Assembly (NCBI RefSeq): GCF_018704125.1 | Contig: NZ_JAGTIS010000002.1 | Coordinates: forward strand, 1-64,000 | From: Metapseudomonas boanensis | Lineage (GTDB): Bacteria; Pseudomonadota; Gammaproteobacteria; Pseudomonadales; Pseudomonadaceae | Reading direction: 5' to 3' | DNA: 64,000 bases | Shown: positions 1-8,342 of the stretch, piece after piece | How the letters are laid out: each line of letters begins with the position of its first letter | Position numbering within the stretch: the first letter of the stretch is position 1 | Program-made: the position numbers and the translations under genes | The notes under the pieces: generated by a model | The model's input: the letters and a program-made list of their open reading frames with translations, nothing else | Told to the model about the DNA's origin: nothing | Database searches by the model: none

Positions 1-1
1 C

Positions 2-109
2 GGCCCCCTGGCGTTGCTGCGACTGCGTGGCTTCACGCTGCCGACGCAGATCTTTCTCGACCCCGGCGGCTCATCGATGCCGCTGGCGCAGTACGGAGAT
101 CGACCATGA
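2..109 (+). CDS. 3' end of an unrecognised protein (cut by window edge)
   Basis: An open frame runs from the window edge to a TGA at 107-109, giving 35 residues with the ending MPLAQYGDRP. I do not recognise it with confidence. The next frame begins with an ATG that overlaps this stop (ATGA at 106-109), which suggests translational coupling to what was once a downstream gene. Because the downstream relic looks like a DUF6396-type lipoprotein, a type VI secretion effector/adaptor locus is one possibility, but that is only a guess from family context. Confidence 0.3.
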   Translation, partial: GPLALLRLRGFTLPTQIFLDPGGSSMPLAQYGDRP

Positions 110-249
110 GCCTGTCCGCACTCATCGCCAGCTGCCTGGGTCAGCGCGACGCACTGGCACTGGCCCGCGGCCAGGCGCCGGATTGGGAGGCTTGGTTGCG
201 GCCAATATCTACACCCGCAGCGTGCAGATGGACAGCGAGCTGAACATCG

Positions 250-726
250 CCCACGACCCTGCTGCTGGCCGCCTGTGGCAGCCATGGACTCAAACTGAAA
301 AAGGCCCCTTCCGTGGAGCCGCTTTCCCAGATCCGGGCCAACCTGGCCTTCACGTACCGCCGTGGGTGCATCCCCGGATGCCTCGGCAGCAAGCGACCTG
401 TTGTTCAAGTACGCCCGCTGACCGCAGAGGAACAACCAGCTCAAGGAAGATCCGGCCTTGGATGCCGAGGTCGAGCGCCTTTACCGCATCGCAGCCGCAC
501 ACCAGTACGACAAGGCCAATATCAACCTGATAAATGGCGTCTTCCGTGGCCATTTCCAGGTGCGTGGCACGCTACCGCCCTCGGACGACACCCTCCAGTG
601 GCTGGAAGAGCGCAAAGCCAATATCCCGCCCTCAAGCTCAGTGAATTGCTGATCCGGCAGCTGGCCGACGCCCGGCAGCTCGACGTCGCCACCGGCCGGT
701 CGCTGCCGGGCTCGCCGAATTTCATT
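250..726 (+). pseudogene. decayed DUF6396/Sel1-like lipoprotein gene
   Basis: Pieces of one protein are spread over at least two frames. A lipobox-like stretch (TLLLAACGS) is followed by SQIRANLAFT from about 250. A second frame from about 430-458 reads DAEVERLYRIAAAHQYDKAN, then FRGHFQVRG. A third piece reads LKLSELLIRQLADARQLDVATG. The order and wording resemble small Pseudomonas lipoproteins annotated as DUF6396/Sel1-like, found beside type VI effectors; that family match is from memory. Frameshifts near 350-430 and 625, and no usable start codon, make it non-functional. It runs tail-to-tail into the DJ-1 gene. Confidence 0.5.
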
Positions 727-730
727 GCGA

Positions 731-1297
731 TCAAGGTACCAGCATCGCCTTGGCCACCTCATTACGCTTGGCCTTGCCGCACAGCTGCTCCACCAGGGTC
801 AGGGCGAAGGCCAGGGCGGTACCGGGGCCTTGGCTGGTGATGCAGTTGCCATCCACGACCACCGGCTGGTCGACGAAGGTGCATCCGGACAGACGATCGC
901 TGAAGCTCGGGTAGCAGGTCATGCGCCGCTGGCGCAGCACGCCGTAAGACTGCAGCGCCAGCGCCGGTGCCGCGCAGATGGCGGCGAATAGCTTGCCGGC
1001 GGCCGCCTGTTCGCGTACCCGTTCGGCCAACGGCTCGTGGTCAGCCAGGCGCTGGGCGCCGGGCATGCCGCCGGGCAGGACGATCAGGTCGAAATCCTGC
1101 GCCAGCACATCGAGCAACATGGCATCGGCAGTCATGCGGGTGCCACGGGCAAGCGTGACCATGCGCCGGTTTTCGACACTGCCCACCACGACCTCCACCT
1201 CAGCGCGCCGCAGCACGTCGATCAGGGTCACGGTTTCCAGGTCTTCCACACCGTCGGCGACGGTGATCAGTGCGTGGGGATGGGAATGGTCTGACAT
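731..1297 (-). CDS. DJ-1/PfpI family protein (YajL-like)
   Basis: A 188-residue single-domain protein of the DJ-1/PfpI superfamily, whose members act as cytoplasmic glyoxalase/deglycase-like or redox-protective proteins. The acidic residue of the active site is in DGVEDLE (Glu18), and the reactive cysteine sits on the nucleophile elbow in FAAICAAPA (Cys108), preceded by LIVLPGGMPG. The length matches YajL/DJ-1 (about 190). It is a single gene, divergent from the purine permease and convergent with the decayed lipoprotein gene. The exact substrate cannot be told from sequence. Confidence 0.88.
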   Translation of the reverse strand: MSDHSHPHALITVADGVEDLETVTLIDVLRRAEVEVVVGSVENRRMVTLARGTRMTADAMLLDVLAQDFDLIVLPGGMPGAQRLADHEPLAERVREQAAAGKLFAAICAAPALALQSYGVLRQRRMTCYPSFSDRLSGCTFVDQPVVVDGNCITSQGPGTALAFALTLVEQLCGKAKRNEVAKAMLVP

Positions 1298-1370
1298 GTT
1301 GATTCTCCTGGGCTCCCGGGAACTGTAGCTGTCCTTTCGGTCATAAATTCACCGCCCCGGGGTGAGCTGG

Positions 1371-1410
1371 TATGATGCGCGCCTTTTTTTCAGACTGGCA
1401 GAAAAAAGGC
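1371..1410 (+). promoter_or_regulatory. putative -10 box and leader hairpin of the purine permease
   Basis: TATGAT at 1371-1376 is a fair sigma-70 -10 box, but no good -35 is visible. It is followed by an A/T-rich inverted repeat: GCCTTTTTTT at 1381-1390 pairs with AAAAAAGGC at 1402-1410. The permease start is about 110 nt downstream of the -10, so the mRNA would have a leader of about 100 nt beginning with this hairpin. I see no purine-riboswitch core. Confidence 0.3.
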
Positions 1411-1493
1411 AGGTCCGCTCGGGTCCGTGCTTTTGTGCTTTGCTTTTGCCAGCTGCATAACATAAGACGCGTTGCGTCACGGGGAGCCCCAAC

Positions 1494-2786
1494 ATGCTGG
1501 AGAAGCTGTTCCAACTCAAGGCGCACGACACCAACGTACGCACCGAGGTCCTGGCAGGTCTGACAACCTTCCTGACGATGGCCTACATCCTGTTCGTCAA
1601 CCCAGCCATCCTGGGCGAGACCGGCATGGACAAGGGCGCTGTGTTCGTCGCCACCTGCCTGGCCGCCGCGATCGGCTCGGCCACCATGGCGCTGATCGCC
1701 AACTACCCGATCGCCCTGGCCCCCGGCATGGGCCTCAACGCCTTCTTCACCTATACCGTGGTGCTGCAAATGGGCCACACCTGGCAGGTGGCCCTGGGCG
1801 CAGTGTTTCTCTCCGCCTGCATGTTCTTCCTGCTGTCGATCTTCAAGATCCGCGAATGGATCATCAACAGCATCCCGCTTGAGCTGCGTTCGGCCATTGC
1901 CGCGGGCATCGGACTGTTCCTCGGACTGATCGCCCTGCAGAAGGCCGGGATCGTGGCCGCCCATCCGGTGACCATGCTGACCGTCGGCGACCTGACCAAA
2001 CCCGAACCGATCCTCGCCGTGCTAGGTTTTTTCCTTATCGTCGCCCTGGAAGCGCGCAAGGTCACTGGCGCCGTGCTGATCGGCATTCTCGCCGTGACCA
2101 TCGCCGGCATCGTCCTCGGCGTCTCGCAGTTCGGCGGCATCTTCTCCATGCCGCCATCGTTGGCCCCCACCTTCCTGCAGCTGGACATCAAGGGCGCGCT
2201 GGAAATCGGCCTGGTCAGCGTGATCTTCGCCTTCCTCTTCGTCGACCTGTTCGACAACTCCGGCACCCTGATCGCCGTAGCCAAGAAAGCCGGCCTGATG
2301 CGCGCCGACGGTTACATGCCGAAGATGGGCCGCGCTCTGATCGCAGATAGCACCGCGGCCATGGGCGGTTCACTGCTGGGCACCTCTACCACCACCAGCT
2401 ACATCGAGTCCGCTGCGGGCGTCAGTGCGGGCGGCCGCACCGGCCTCACCGCCATGGTGGTCGCCGTGCTGTTCCTGCTGGCACTGTTCCTCTCGCCACT
2501 TGCGGGCAGCGTGCCGGCCTTCGCCACTGCGCCGGCTCTGTTCTTCGTGGCCGTGCTGATGGCTTCCGGCCTCGCCGAAATCGACTGGAACGACCTGACC
2601 ACTGCCGCGCCGGTGCTGATCACCACGTTGGCCATGCCGTTCACCTATTCCATTGCCGACGGCATCGCCTTCGGTTTCATTGCCTGGGCCGCGATCAAGA
2701 CCCTGGCTGGCCGCTACAAGGAACTGAGTCCGGCGCTGGTGATCCTCGCCGTGCTCTTCGTTATCAAGATGGGTTTCTTCCACTGA
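1494..2786 (+). CDS. NCS2/AzgA-type purine permease
   Basis: A 430-residue polytopic inner-membrane protein of the AzgA/PbuG branch of nucleobase transporters, which import adenine, guanine or hypoxanthine with protons. Hallmarks are [17 protein letters not shown] in the third membrane segment, [11 protein letters not shown] in the eighth, and [14 protein letters not shown] in the tenth; together they form the substrate site in this family. About 12-14 hydrophobic segments and the length fit well. The start follows CACGGGGAG. The stop overlaps the trmA start by one base (TGATG), so the two genes are probably co-transcribed. Which purine is preferred cannot be read from the sequence. Confidence 0.92.
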   Translation: MLEKLFQLKAHDTNVRTEVLAGLTTFLTMAYILFVNPAILGETGMDKGAVFVATCLAAAIGSATMALIANYPIALAPGMGLNAFFTYTVVLQMGHTWQVALGAVFLSACMFFLLSIFKIREWIINSIPLELRSAIAAGIGLFLGLIALQKAGIVAAHPVTMLTVGDLTKPEPILAVLGFFLIVALEARKVTGAVLIGILAVTIAGIVLGVSQFGGIFSMPPSLAPTFLQLDIKGALEIGLVSVIFAFLFVDLFDNSGTLIAVAKKAGLMRADGYMPKMGRALIADSTAAMGGSLLGTSTTTSYIESAAGVSAGGRTGLTAMVVAVLFLLALFLSPLAGSVPAFATAPALFFVAVLMASGLAEIDWNDLTTAAPVLITTLAMPFTYSIADGIAFGFIAWAAIKTLAGRYKELSPALVILAVLFVIKMGFFH

Positions 2787-3880
2787 TGAGTCGTCCCCAG
2801 TTCGACCCGGCGGCCTACGCCGTCCAAATCAAAGAGAAGGCACAGCGTCTGAAGGCGCTGCTGGCACCGTTCAACGCACCGGAGCCTGAAGTCTTCGAGT
2901 CCCCGCGCGAGCATTACCGCCTGCGCGCCGAATTCCGCCTGTGGCGCGAGACGGGTGGCGAAAACCGTCACTACGCCATGTTCGAGACTGGGGACAAGTT
3001 CACCCCGATACTGATCGATGACTTCCCCATCGCCAGCCGCCGCATCAATGAGCTGATGCCGCGCCTGAAAGCCGGCTGGCAGGCGAGCCAGGGGCTGAGC
3101 TTCAAGCTGTTCCAGGTGGAGTTCCTCACCACATTGGCCGGCGATGCGCTGATCACCCTGTGCTACCACCGCCCGCTGGACGATGCCTGGAAAACCGAAG
3201 CCGAAAAGCTCGCTGCCGACCTGGGCGTGAGCCTCGTCGGCCGCTCCAAGGGCAAGCGCATCGTCATCGGTCGCGATTTCGTCGAGGAGGAACTGACTGT
3301 TGCGGGTCGCCTGTTCCGCTATCGTCAACCGGAAGGCGCCTTCACCCAGCCCAACGGCGAAGTGAACCAGAAGATGCTCGGCTGGGCCTTTGACGTGCTC
3401 GGCGAGCGCAGTGACGACCTCTTGGAGCTCTACTGCGGCAACGGCAACTTCACCCTGCCGCTGGCCACCTGCGTGCGCAAGGTGCTGGCGACCGAGATCA
3501 GCAAGACCTCGGTGAACGCCGCCCTGGCCAACCTCGCCGACAACGCGGTGGATAACGTCACTCTGGTGCGCCTCTCCGCAGAAGAGCTGACCGAGGCGCT
3601 GAACGAGGTCCGCCCCTTCCGCCGGCTGGCCGGCATCGACCTGAAGAGCTACGAGTTCGGCAGCGTCTTCGTCGACCCGCCACGCGCCGGCATGGACCCG
3701 GACACTTGCGAGCTGACCCGCCGCTTCGACCGTATCCTCTACATTTCCTGCAACCCGGAGACCCTCGCCGCCAACATCGCCCAGCTCAACGACACCCACC
3801 AGGTGACCCGCTGCGCGTTGTTCGACCAGTTTCCCTATACGCACCATATGGAGTCCGGGGTGCTGTTGGAGCGTCGTTGA
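2786..3880 (+). CDS. trmA: tRNA (uracil-5-)-methyltransferase TrmA
   Basis: A 364-residue SAM-dependent enzyme that makes 5-methyluridine at position 54 of the tRNA T-loop. The Rossmann motif [15 protein letters not shown] lies near residue 215. VDPPRAG and [12 protein letters not shown] follow, the latter holding the catalytic cysteine, and the C-terminal [12 protein letters not shown] holds the general-base glutamate. The length is that of E. coli TrmA (366), and the N-terminus lacks the TRAM domain of the related RlmD/RumA enzymes. The ATG shares one base with the permease stop, implying translational coupling. Confidence 0.95.
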   Translation: MSRPQFDPAAYAVQIKEKAQRLKALLAPFNAPEPEVFESPREHYRLRAEFRLWRETGGENRHYAMFETGDKFTPILIDDFPIASRRINELMPRLKAGWQASQGLSFKLFQVEFLTTLAGDALITLCYHRPLDDAWKTEAEKLAADLGVSLVGRSKGKRIVIGRDFVEEELTVAGRLFRYRQPEGAFTQPNGEVNQKMLGWAFDVLGERSDDLLELYCGNGNFTLPLATCVRKVLATEISKTSVNAALANLADNAVDNVTLVRLSAEELTEALNEVRPFRRLAGIDLKSYEFGSVFVDPPRAGMDPDTCELTRRFDRILYISCNPETLAANIAQLNDTHQVTRCALFDQFPYTHHMESGVLLERR

Positions 3881-3906
3881 GCGCCTGACTTGGAGCCCTC
3901 TCCCCC

Positions 3907-3933
3907 GCCCCCTCTCCTCTTCAGGGAGAGGGC
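3907..3933. terminator. hairpin between convergent trmA and a DUF4345-like gene
   Basis: CCCTCTCC at 3910-3917 pairs with GGAGAGGG at 3925-3932 around a 7-nt loop. It sits between two convergent genes, so it may end transcripts from both sides. There is no clear T-tract, so it could also be one of the CCCTCTCC-type repeats common in Pseudomonas. Confidence 0.45.
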
Positions 3934-3938
3934 GAGCC

Positions 3939-4325
3939 CTATTCCCCCTCCAACCGCCGCAACGCCACAAACGCCAACCCCGCCGACACCACCTCGAACA
4001 ACAGCGCATAAAGGTTGAAGGTTTGCTGCAGGCTACCATCCAGCCAGAGCCCGCTGACGCGCCCCAGGGCCAGGGCGGTGTAGATCAGCACCAGCAGGTC
4101 CAACGCCGCACGCATCAGTTGCAGCCGCAGCTGAACCAGCAGTAGAAAGGCCGCCAGCCCCAGCGGCAGGCAGCCGTAGTAGGCTCGCACATCCGTCACC
4201 GCTGCCGGCCCCATCAGCAGCATCCCGCTGTAGCTGGCCATTTCCTCCGGGCGAATGAAGTAGGCGAGGCCGATGATGGTCAAAATCAGCGCTTGCAAGG
4301 CTAACAGTACGCGGGTGAAGTACAT
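3939..4325 (-). CDS. small membrane protein, DUF4345-like
   Basis: A 128-residue inner-membrane protein with four predicted hydrophobic helices: ALILTIIGLAYFI near 12-24, YYGCLPLGLAAFLLLV near 49-64, ALDLLVLIYTALALG near 74-88, and a last one near 104-120. The RPEEM turn after helix 1 and the overall size resemble DUF4345 proteins, whose function is unknown. It is a single gene, convergent with trmA. Confidence 0.65.
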   Translation of the reverse strand: MYFTRVLLALQALILTIIGLAYFIRPEEMASYSGMLLMGPAAVTDVRAYYGCLPLGLAAFLLLVQLRLQLMRAALDLLVLIYTALALGRVSGLWLDGSLQQTFNLYALLFEVVSAGLAFVALRRLEGE

Positions 4326-4476
4326 GCCGCCGACCTCCCGGATTGGTTGCTGGCATCAGCTTAGTCGGGCTGGAAAAACCTGACACAAGGCGAAACTTGG
4401 GCTACTGGCAGGGTGGCGCTATGCTGGGGCTCCTTCCCACCAGACGATCCGGCCTCCGGGTCGCTAGGAGTCACCG

Positions 4477-4911
4477 ATGCGTTCCTTCCTTTTGCTCGGC
4501 ACCCTGCTGGCGGGCATCGCCCAGGCAGCGGACCCTGTCACCATGGACGTCTACCGCGATCCCAACTGTGGCTGCTGCAAGGCCTGGATCAGCCACCTGC
4601 AGGCCAACGGCATCCAGGTGCGCGACCACGTCGAAACCGATATGGCTGCGGTGAAGACCCGATTCGGCGTGCCGCATCGGCTGGGCTCCTGTCATACGGG
4701 CGTGGTGGACGGCAAATTCGTCGAGGGCCACGTACCGGCCAGCGATGTCCTGAAGCTGCGGGGTCGCCCAGACCTGCTGGGCGCCGCCGTTCCCGGCATG
4801 CCAATGGGTTCGCCGGGGATGGAGATGGGCGACCGCCACGATGCCTACCAGGTGATAGGCGTTTCGCAGAAGGGTGAGGAAAGCGTGCTGAGCGACTATC
4901 CCGCCCACTGA
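4477..4911 (+). CDS. exported DUF411 metal-binding-type protein
   Basis: A 144-residue secreted protein. A signal peptide (MRSFLLLGTLLAGIAQA) with cleavage after residue 17 leads into MDVYRDPNCGCCKAW, the thioredoxin-like CGCC motif (Cys31, 33, 34) typical of DUF411. A second conserved site, LGSCHTGVVDG with a cysteine and histidine, follows near residue 70. DUF411 proteins are found with copper and other metal resistance genes and are thought to bind metal in the periplasm. The C-terminal methionine-rich run (PGMPMGSPGMEMG) would suit Cu(I) binding. No efflux genes are adjacent; phzF-like follows 58 bp later. Confidence 0.8.
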   Translation: MRSFLLLGTLLAGIAQAADPVTMDVYRDPNCGCCKAWISHLQANGIQVRDHVETDMAAVKTRFGVPHRLGSCHTGVVDGKFVEGHVPASDVLKLRGRPDLLGAAVPGMPMGSPGMEMGDRHDAYQVIGVSQKGEESVLSDYPAH

Positions 4912-4969
4912 TACCAATCCCCTCACCCTGACGGCTGCTTCGGCGGCCGTCCGCATTTCCGGAGCCGAT

Positions 4970-5824
4970 ATGGACTACTGGCAAGTCGATGTATTCGCCG
5001 AACGCGTGCTGGCCGGCAATGGTCTGGCGGTGTTCCCCGCCGCCTGCGGGTTATCCACAACCGCCATGCAGGGTCTGACCCGCGAGCTGCGCCAGTTCGA
5101 GTCGATCTTCCTGGAGCAAGGCGCATCGCCACGCAGCTTTTCCGCCCGGGTATTCACGGTGGAAGAGGAGTTACCGTTTGCCGGGCACCCCATTCTCGGT
5201 GCTGCCGCCCTGTTGCATCACTTGCATGCGATTGAAGACAGCGCCTCATGGGAGCTGCAATTGCCCAACAAACGCGTGAGCATTGCCACCCGCCGCGAGG
5301 GCAAAGGCTTCTATGCGGAAATGGATCAGGGCCAGGCCGAATTCGGCCAGACCCTCGATGAGCAAATGGCCGCCGCCTTCGCCGCCGCCTTCGGCAGCGA
5401 GCGCGACCACCGTTACCTGCCGCAAGTGGTCAGCACCGGCCTGCCTTACCTGCTACTGCCGGTGACTACGGCCGGGCTGGCAGCCGCCAAACAAAGACAG
5501 CTGCTGGACGACGACCTGGCCCGGCTCGGGGCGGCATTCGTCTTCCTGTTGGATGTCGACGCCCGCGAAGGTCGCACCTGGGATCCGCTCGGCGTGGTCG
5601 AGGACGTCGCCACCGGTAGTGCGGCCGGCCCGGTGGCCGCCTGGCTGGTGGCTCAAGGACTGGAGCAGCGCGACCAACCCTTTGCCCTTGCGCAGGGGCG
5701 CTTCCTCGACCGGCCAAGCCGGCTCGATGTCCGCGTTACCGGAGACGGCAGGGTCCAGGTCGGTGGAGGTGTGCAGTTGCTCGCTCACGCACACCTGCTT
5801 CCATCGCCAGAGGAACTGGCCTGA
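4970..5824 (+). CDS. PhzF-family epimerase/isomerase-like protein
   Basis: A 284-residue member of the PhzF superfamily (two-lobed diaminopimelate-epimerase fold). The catalytic glutamate lies in RQFESIFLE (Glu44), followed by LPFAGHPILG and the C-terminal EDVATGSAAGPVAAWL loop. The length fits the family (260-300). No other phenazine genes are near, so this is a generic PhzF-like enzyme of unknown substrate, not a phenazine gene. A perfect TTATCCACA (DnaA-box sequence) lies inside the gene at 5051-5059. Confidence 0.85.
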   Translation: MDYWQVDVFAERVLAGNGLAVFPAACGLSTTAMQGLTRELRQFESIFLEQGASPRSFSARVFTVEEELPFAGHPILGAAALLHHLHAIEDSASWELQLPNKRVSIATRREGKGFYAEMDQGQAEFGQTLDEQMAAAFAAAFGSERDHRYLPQVVSTGLPYLLLPVTTAGLAAAKQRQLLDDDLARLGAAFVFLLDVDAREGRTWDPLGVVEDVATGSAAGPVAAWLVAQGLEQRDQPFALAQGRFLDRPSRLDVRVTGDGRVQVGGGVQLLAHAHLLPSPEELA

Positions 5825-5893
5825 CGACCGGGCTGGCGACCCACGCTGCCAGCGACAACACTCAAGAGTTCGAAGGGTTGAGGGAGAGCGGCC

Positions 5894-6760
5894 ATGCGCT
5901 GGCAACGGGCACGACGCAGCGACAACGTGGAAGATGGTGGCAGCAGTGGGGGAATGCGCCTGGGTGGCGGCAAGGGATTGGGCCTGGGCGGGATCGCCAT
6001 CGTGGTGGTGGTGGCCCTGCTGATGGGTGAAGACCCACTGCGGATCCTCGAGCAGATCACCCAGCAAGGCGCCGCCATCAACCCGCAGCAACAGTCCGCG
6101 AATCCCAGCGGCACGCCGGAAGAGCGCGAGTTCGTCCGCGCGATCCTCGGCGACACCGAGGACACCTGGCGGGCCATCTTCCAGGCCTCGGGTCGCCAAT
6201 ATCAGGACCCGACCCTGGTGCTGTTCAATGGCGGCGTGCAGTCCGCCTGTGGCTTTGCCTCGTCGGCCGTAGGTCCGTTCTATTGTCCGGGCGACCGCAA
6301 GGTCTACCTCGACCTGGACTTCTTCGAGGAACTGGCCCAACGCTTCGCCGCCGCCGGCGACTTCGCCCAGGCCTACGTGATCGCCCATGAAGTGGGTCAC
6401 CACGTGCAGACCCTACTGGGCGTCTCCGCCAAGGTCAACGCCGCACGCCAACGCGGCGAACGCATCGAAGGCGACAACGGCCTGCTGGTGCGCCAGGAAT
6501 TGCAGGCCGACTGCCTGGCCGGCGTCTGGGCTCACCACGCGCAGAAACGCCTTGACTGGCTGGAGCCCGGGGACCTGGAAGAAGCCCTGAACGCTGCCAA
6601 CGCCATCGGCGACGATCGCCTGCAGAGCCAGACGCGCGGTCAGGTGGTGCCGGACTCGTTCACCCACGGGACTTCGGCGCAGCGGGTGCGCTGGTTCAAG
6701 ATGGGGTTCGAGCGGGGTGAAGTGGGGAGGTGCGATACGTTTTCGACGGCGCGGCTTTGA
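5894..6760 (+). CDS. membrane-anchored neutral zinc metallopeptidase (YpfJ/KPN_02809-like)
   Basis: A 288-residue protein with the family opening MRWQRARRSDNVED, a glycine-rich stretch, one membrane segment (IAIVVVVALLMG, near 36-47) and the zinc-peptidase motif HEVGHH at about 165-170. A downstream QELQADCLAGVW near 200-210 gives the third ligand region. This architecture matches the YpfJ family of putative inner-membrane peptidases; substrates are unknown. It starts 69 bp after the phzF-like gene and may be a separate unit. Confidence 0.88.
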   Translation: MRWQRARRSDNVEDGGSSGGMRLGGGKGLGLGGIAIVVVVALLMGEDPLRILEQITQQGAAINPQQQSANPSGTPEEREFVRAILGDTEDTWRAIFQASGRQYQDPTLVLFNGGVQSACGFASSAVGPFYCPGDRKVYLDLDFFEELAQRFAAAGDFAQAYVIAHEVGHHVQTLLGVSAKVNAARQRGERIEGDNGLLVRQELQADCLAGVWAHHAQKRLDWLEPGDLEEALNAANAIGDDRLQSQTRGQVVPDSFTHGTSAQRVRWFKMGFERGEVGRCDTFSTARL

Positions 6761-6796
6761 GCGAAAGATTCGCGCGGCCTGAAGCCTCCCTCAACC

Positions 6797-7390
6797 TCAA
6801 AGTCGAGCCAGCGCCAACAACTCCCCACAATCCCGCGCATACCAATCCACCAGCTCCGGCCAGGGGTTCTCCGGCAGGTTCACCAGTACGGTGCGAGTGC
6901 CGGCGGCGCGGCCGCAATCGAGGTCGAAGCGGTAGTCGCCGACCATCACCATGCTTTCAGGGAGCACCCGCCATTGCTGGGCCAGGTGCAGCAGGCCACC
7001 GGGGTGGGGTTTGGGTGGTGCCTCGCCGCGGCCGAGGACATCCTCGGCGGCGAAGCAGTCGCCCAGGCCGATGGCCTCGAGTGTCACCAGGGCCAGTTCA
7101 TGGGCGTTACGCGTGAGGATGCCCAGCCGGCAGCCGCGTCCACGCAGCTCCCGCACGAGTTCCAGGGCGCCCGGTGCGGGGCGGGCGTTGAGGGCCAACT
7201 CCCGCTCGTGTTCCAGCAGCCAGGCGTGCTTGGCGCTGGCTTCGTCCTCGGGCAGGACCGCCAGGTGGTGGAGGATGTCGTCCTCCGGGGGGATGTCGAG
7301 GGCTCGGCGAATCGCCGCGAAGTCATGCACGGCAATGGTCAGGGTGCCGTCCATGTCGAATACCCAATGGCGAAACTGCGCCAGGCTCAT
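6797..7390 (-). CDS. HAD-superfamily hydrolase (phosphatase-like)
   Basis: A 197-residue HAD hydrolase read from the ATG that gives MSLAQFRHW; an upstream in-frame ATG would add five residues. Motif I is FDMDGTLT with the nucleophile Asp12, motif II the Thr in LGILTRNAH, motif III the Lys in APPKPHPGG, and motif IV VGDYRFDLDCG. The four-helix cap after motif I marks subfamily I, close to phosphoglycolate phosphatases. The substrate is unknown. The gene is convergent with the zinc peptidase and 51 bp downstream of tesB on the same strand. Confidence 0.88.
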   Translation of the reverse strand: MSLAQFRHWVFDMDGTLTIAVHDFAAIRRALDIPPEDDILHHLAVLPEDEASAKHAWLLEHERELALNARPAPGALELVRELRGRGCRLGILTRNAHELALVTLEAIGLGDCFAAEDVLGRGEAPPKPHPGGLLHLAQQWRVLPESMVMVGDYRFDLDCGRAAGTRTVLVNLPENPWPELVDWYARDCGELLALARL

Positions 7391-7441
7391 CACAACTCTC
7401 CGCAATCCAGGTCGAGCGCCGGAGCCTAACGCATTCCGGCG

Positions 7442-8311
7442 CTACTTCCAGTCTTCGCGCAGGCGGGTGAGGCCTTCCTGGGCCACCGAGGCCACCAACT
7501 GGCCGGCGCGGTTGAAGATGCTGCCCCGGGAAAAACCACGGCCATTGCCGGACCAGGGGCTGTCCATGGAATACAGCAGCCAGTCGTCCGCACGCAGGTC
7601 GCGGTGGAACCACAGCGCATGGTCGAGGCTGGCCACTTGCATGAACTTCTGCCACACCGACACGCCGTGGGGCAGCATCGAGGTGGTCAGCAGGCCGAAG
7701 TCGGAGGCGTAGGCGAGGATGTACTTATGGATGGCGCGAATGTCCGGCAGGCTGCCGTCGGCGCGGAACCAGATGTGCTTGACCGGCTCGCCTGGCTTGG
7801 GGTCGTAGGGGTTCTCGGCAGTGACCGGGCGGATCTCGATGGGCTTGGCGCAGAGGAACTTGTCGCGGATCCGCTCGGATAACAGATGGGCGTTCTGCCG
7901 GGCGATTTCCAGCTCGCTGGGCAGGTTCTCCGGGCCCGGCACTTGCGGCATGCTCAGTTGGTGCTCGAAGCCCTCTTCGTCCTGCTGGAAGGAGGCGCTG
8001 CAGGTGAATATCTGCTGGCCCTTCTGGATGGCGGTGACACGGCGGGTGCTGAAGCTGCCGCCGTCGCGCACCCGCTCCACCGAATAGACCACCGGCAGAC
8101 TGGCATCGCCCGGGCGCAGGAAGTAGCCGTGCAGCGAATGCACATGTCGTTCGGCTTCCACCGTCTGGCTGGCGGCGGATAGCGACTGGCCGAGCACTTG
8201 GCCACCGAACAATTGACGGAAGCCGAGGTCCTGGCTGACGCCACGGAACAGGTTTTCCTCGATGGATTCAAGGCTCAGCAGGGCGACCAGTTCGTCGAGC
8301 ACCTGGGTCAT
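7442..8311 (-). CDS. tesB: acyl-CoA thioesterase II
   Basis: A 289-residue double-hotdog thioesterase that hydrolyses medium- and long-chain acyl-CoA to fatty acid and CoA. The N-terminal hotdog holds FGGQVLGQSLSAASQTV, and the C-terminal hotdog holds DHALWFHRDLRADDWLLY and RGSIFNRAGQLVASVAQEG, where the catalytic Asp/Thr/Gln of TesB lie. The length matches E. coli TesB (286). It is followed by the HAD hydrolase gene on the same strand. Confidence 0.94.
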   Translation of the reverse strand: MTQVLDELVALLSLESIEENLFRGVSQDLGFRQLFGGQVLGQSLSAASQTVEAERHVHSLHGYFLRPGDASLPVVYSVERVRDGGSFSTRRVTAIQKGQQIFTCSASFQQDEEGFEHQLSMPQVPGPENLPSELEIARQNAHLLSERIRDKFLCAKPIEIRPVTAENPYDPKPGEPVKHIWFRADGSLPDIRAIHKYILAYASDFGLLTTSMLPHGVSVWQKFMQVASLDHALWFHRDLRADDWLLYSMDSPWSGNGRGFSRGSIFNRAGQLVASVAQEGLTRLREDWK

Positions 8312-8342
8312 GAAATTCTCCTCTGCAAGGCTGGTACCGCGC

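Noticed and set aside
1411-1493. Purine riboswitch before the permease gene
   Set aside because: None of the conserved core loops of the purine aptamer could be found; only a simple hairpin is visible.
2714-4039. A 441-codon minus-strand frame over trmA
   Set aside because: It is the antisense shadow of trmA, which has full catalytic motifs; the shadow has no recognisable domain.
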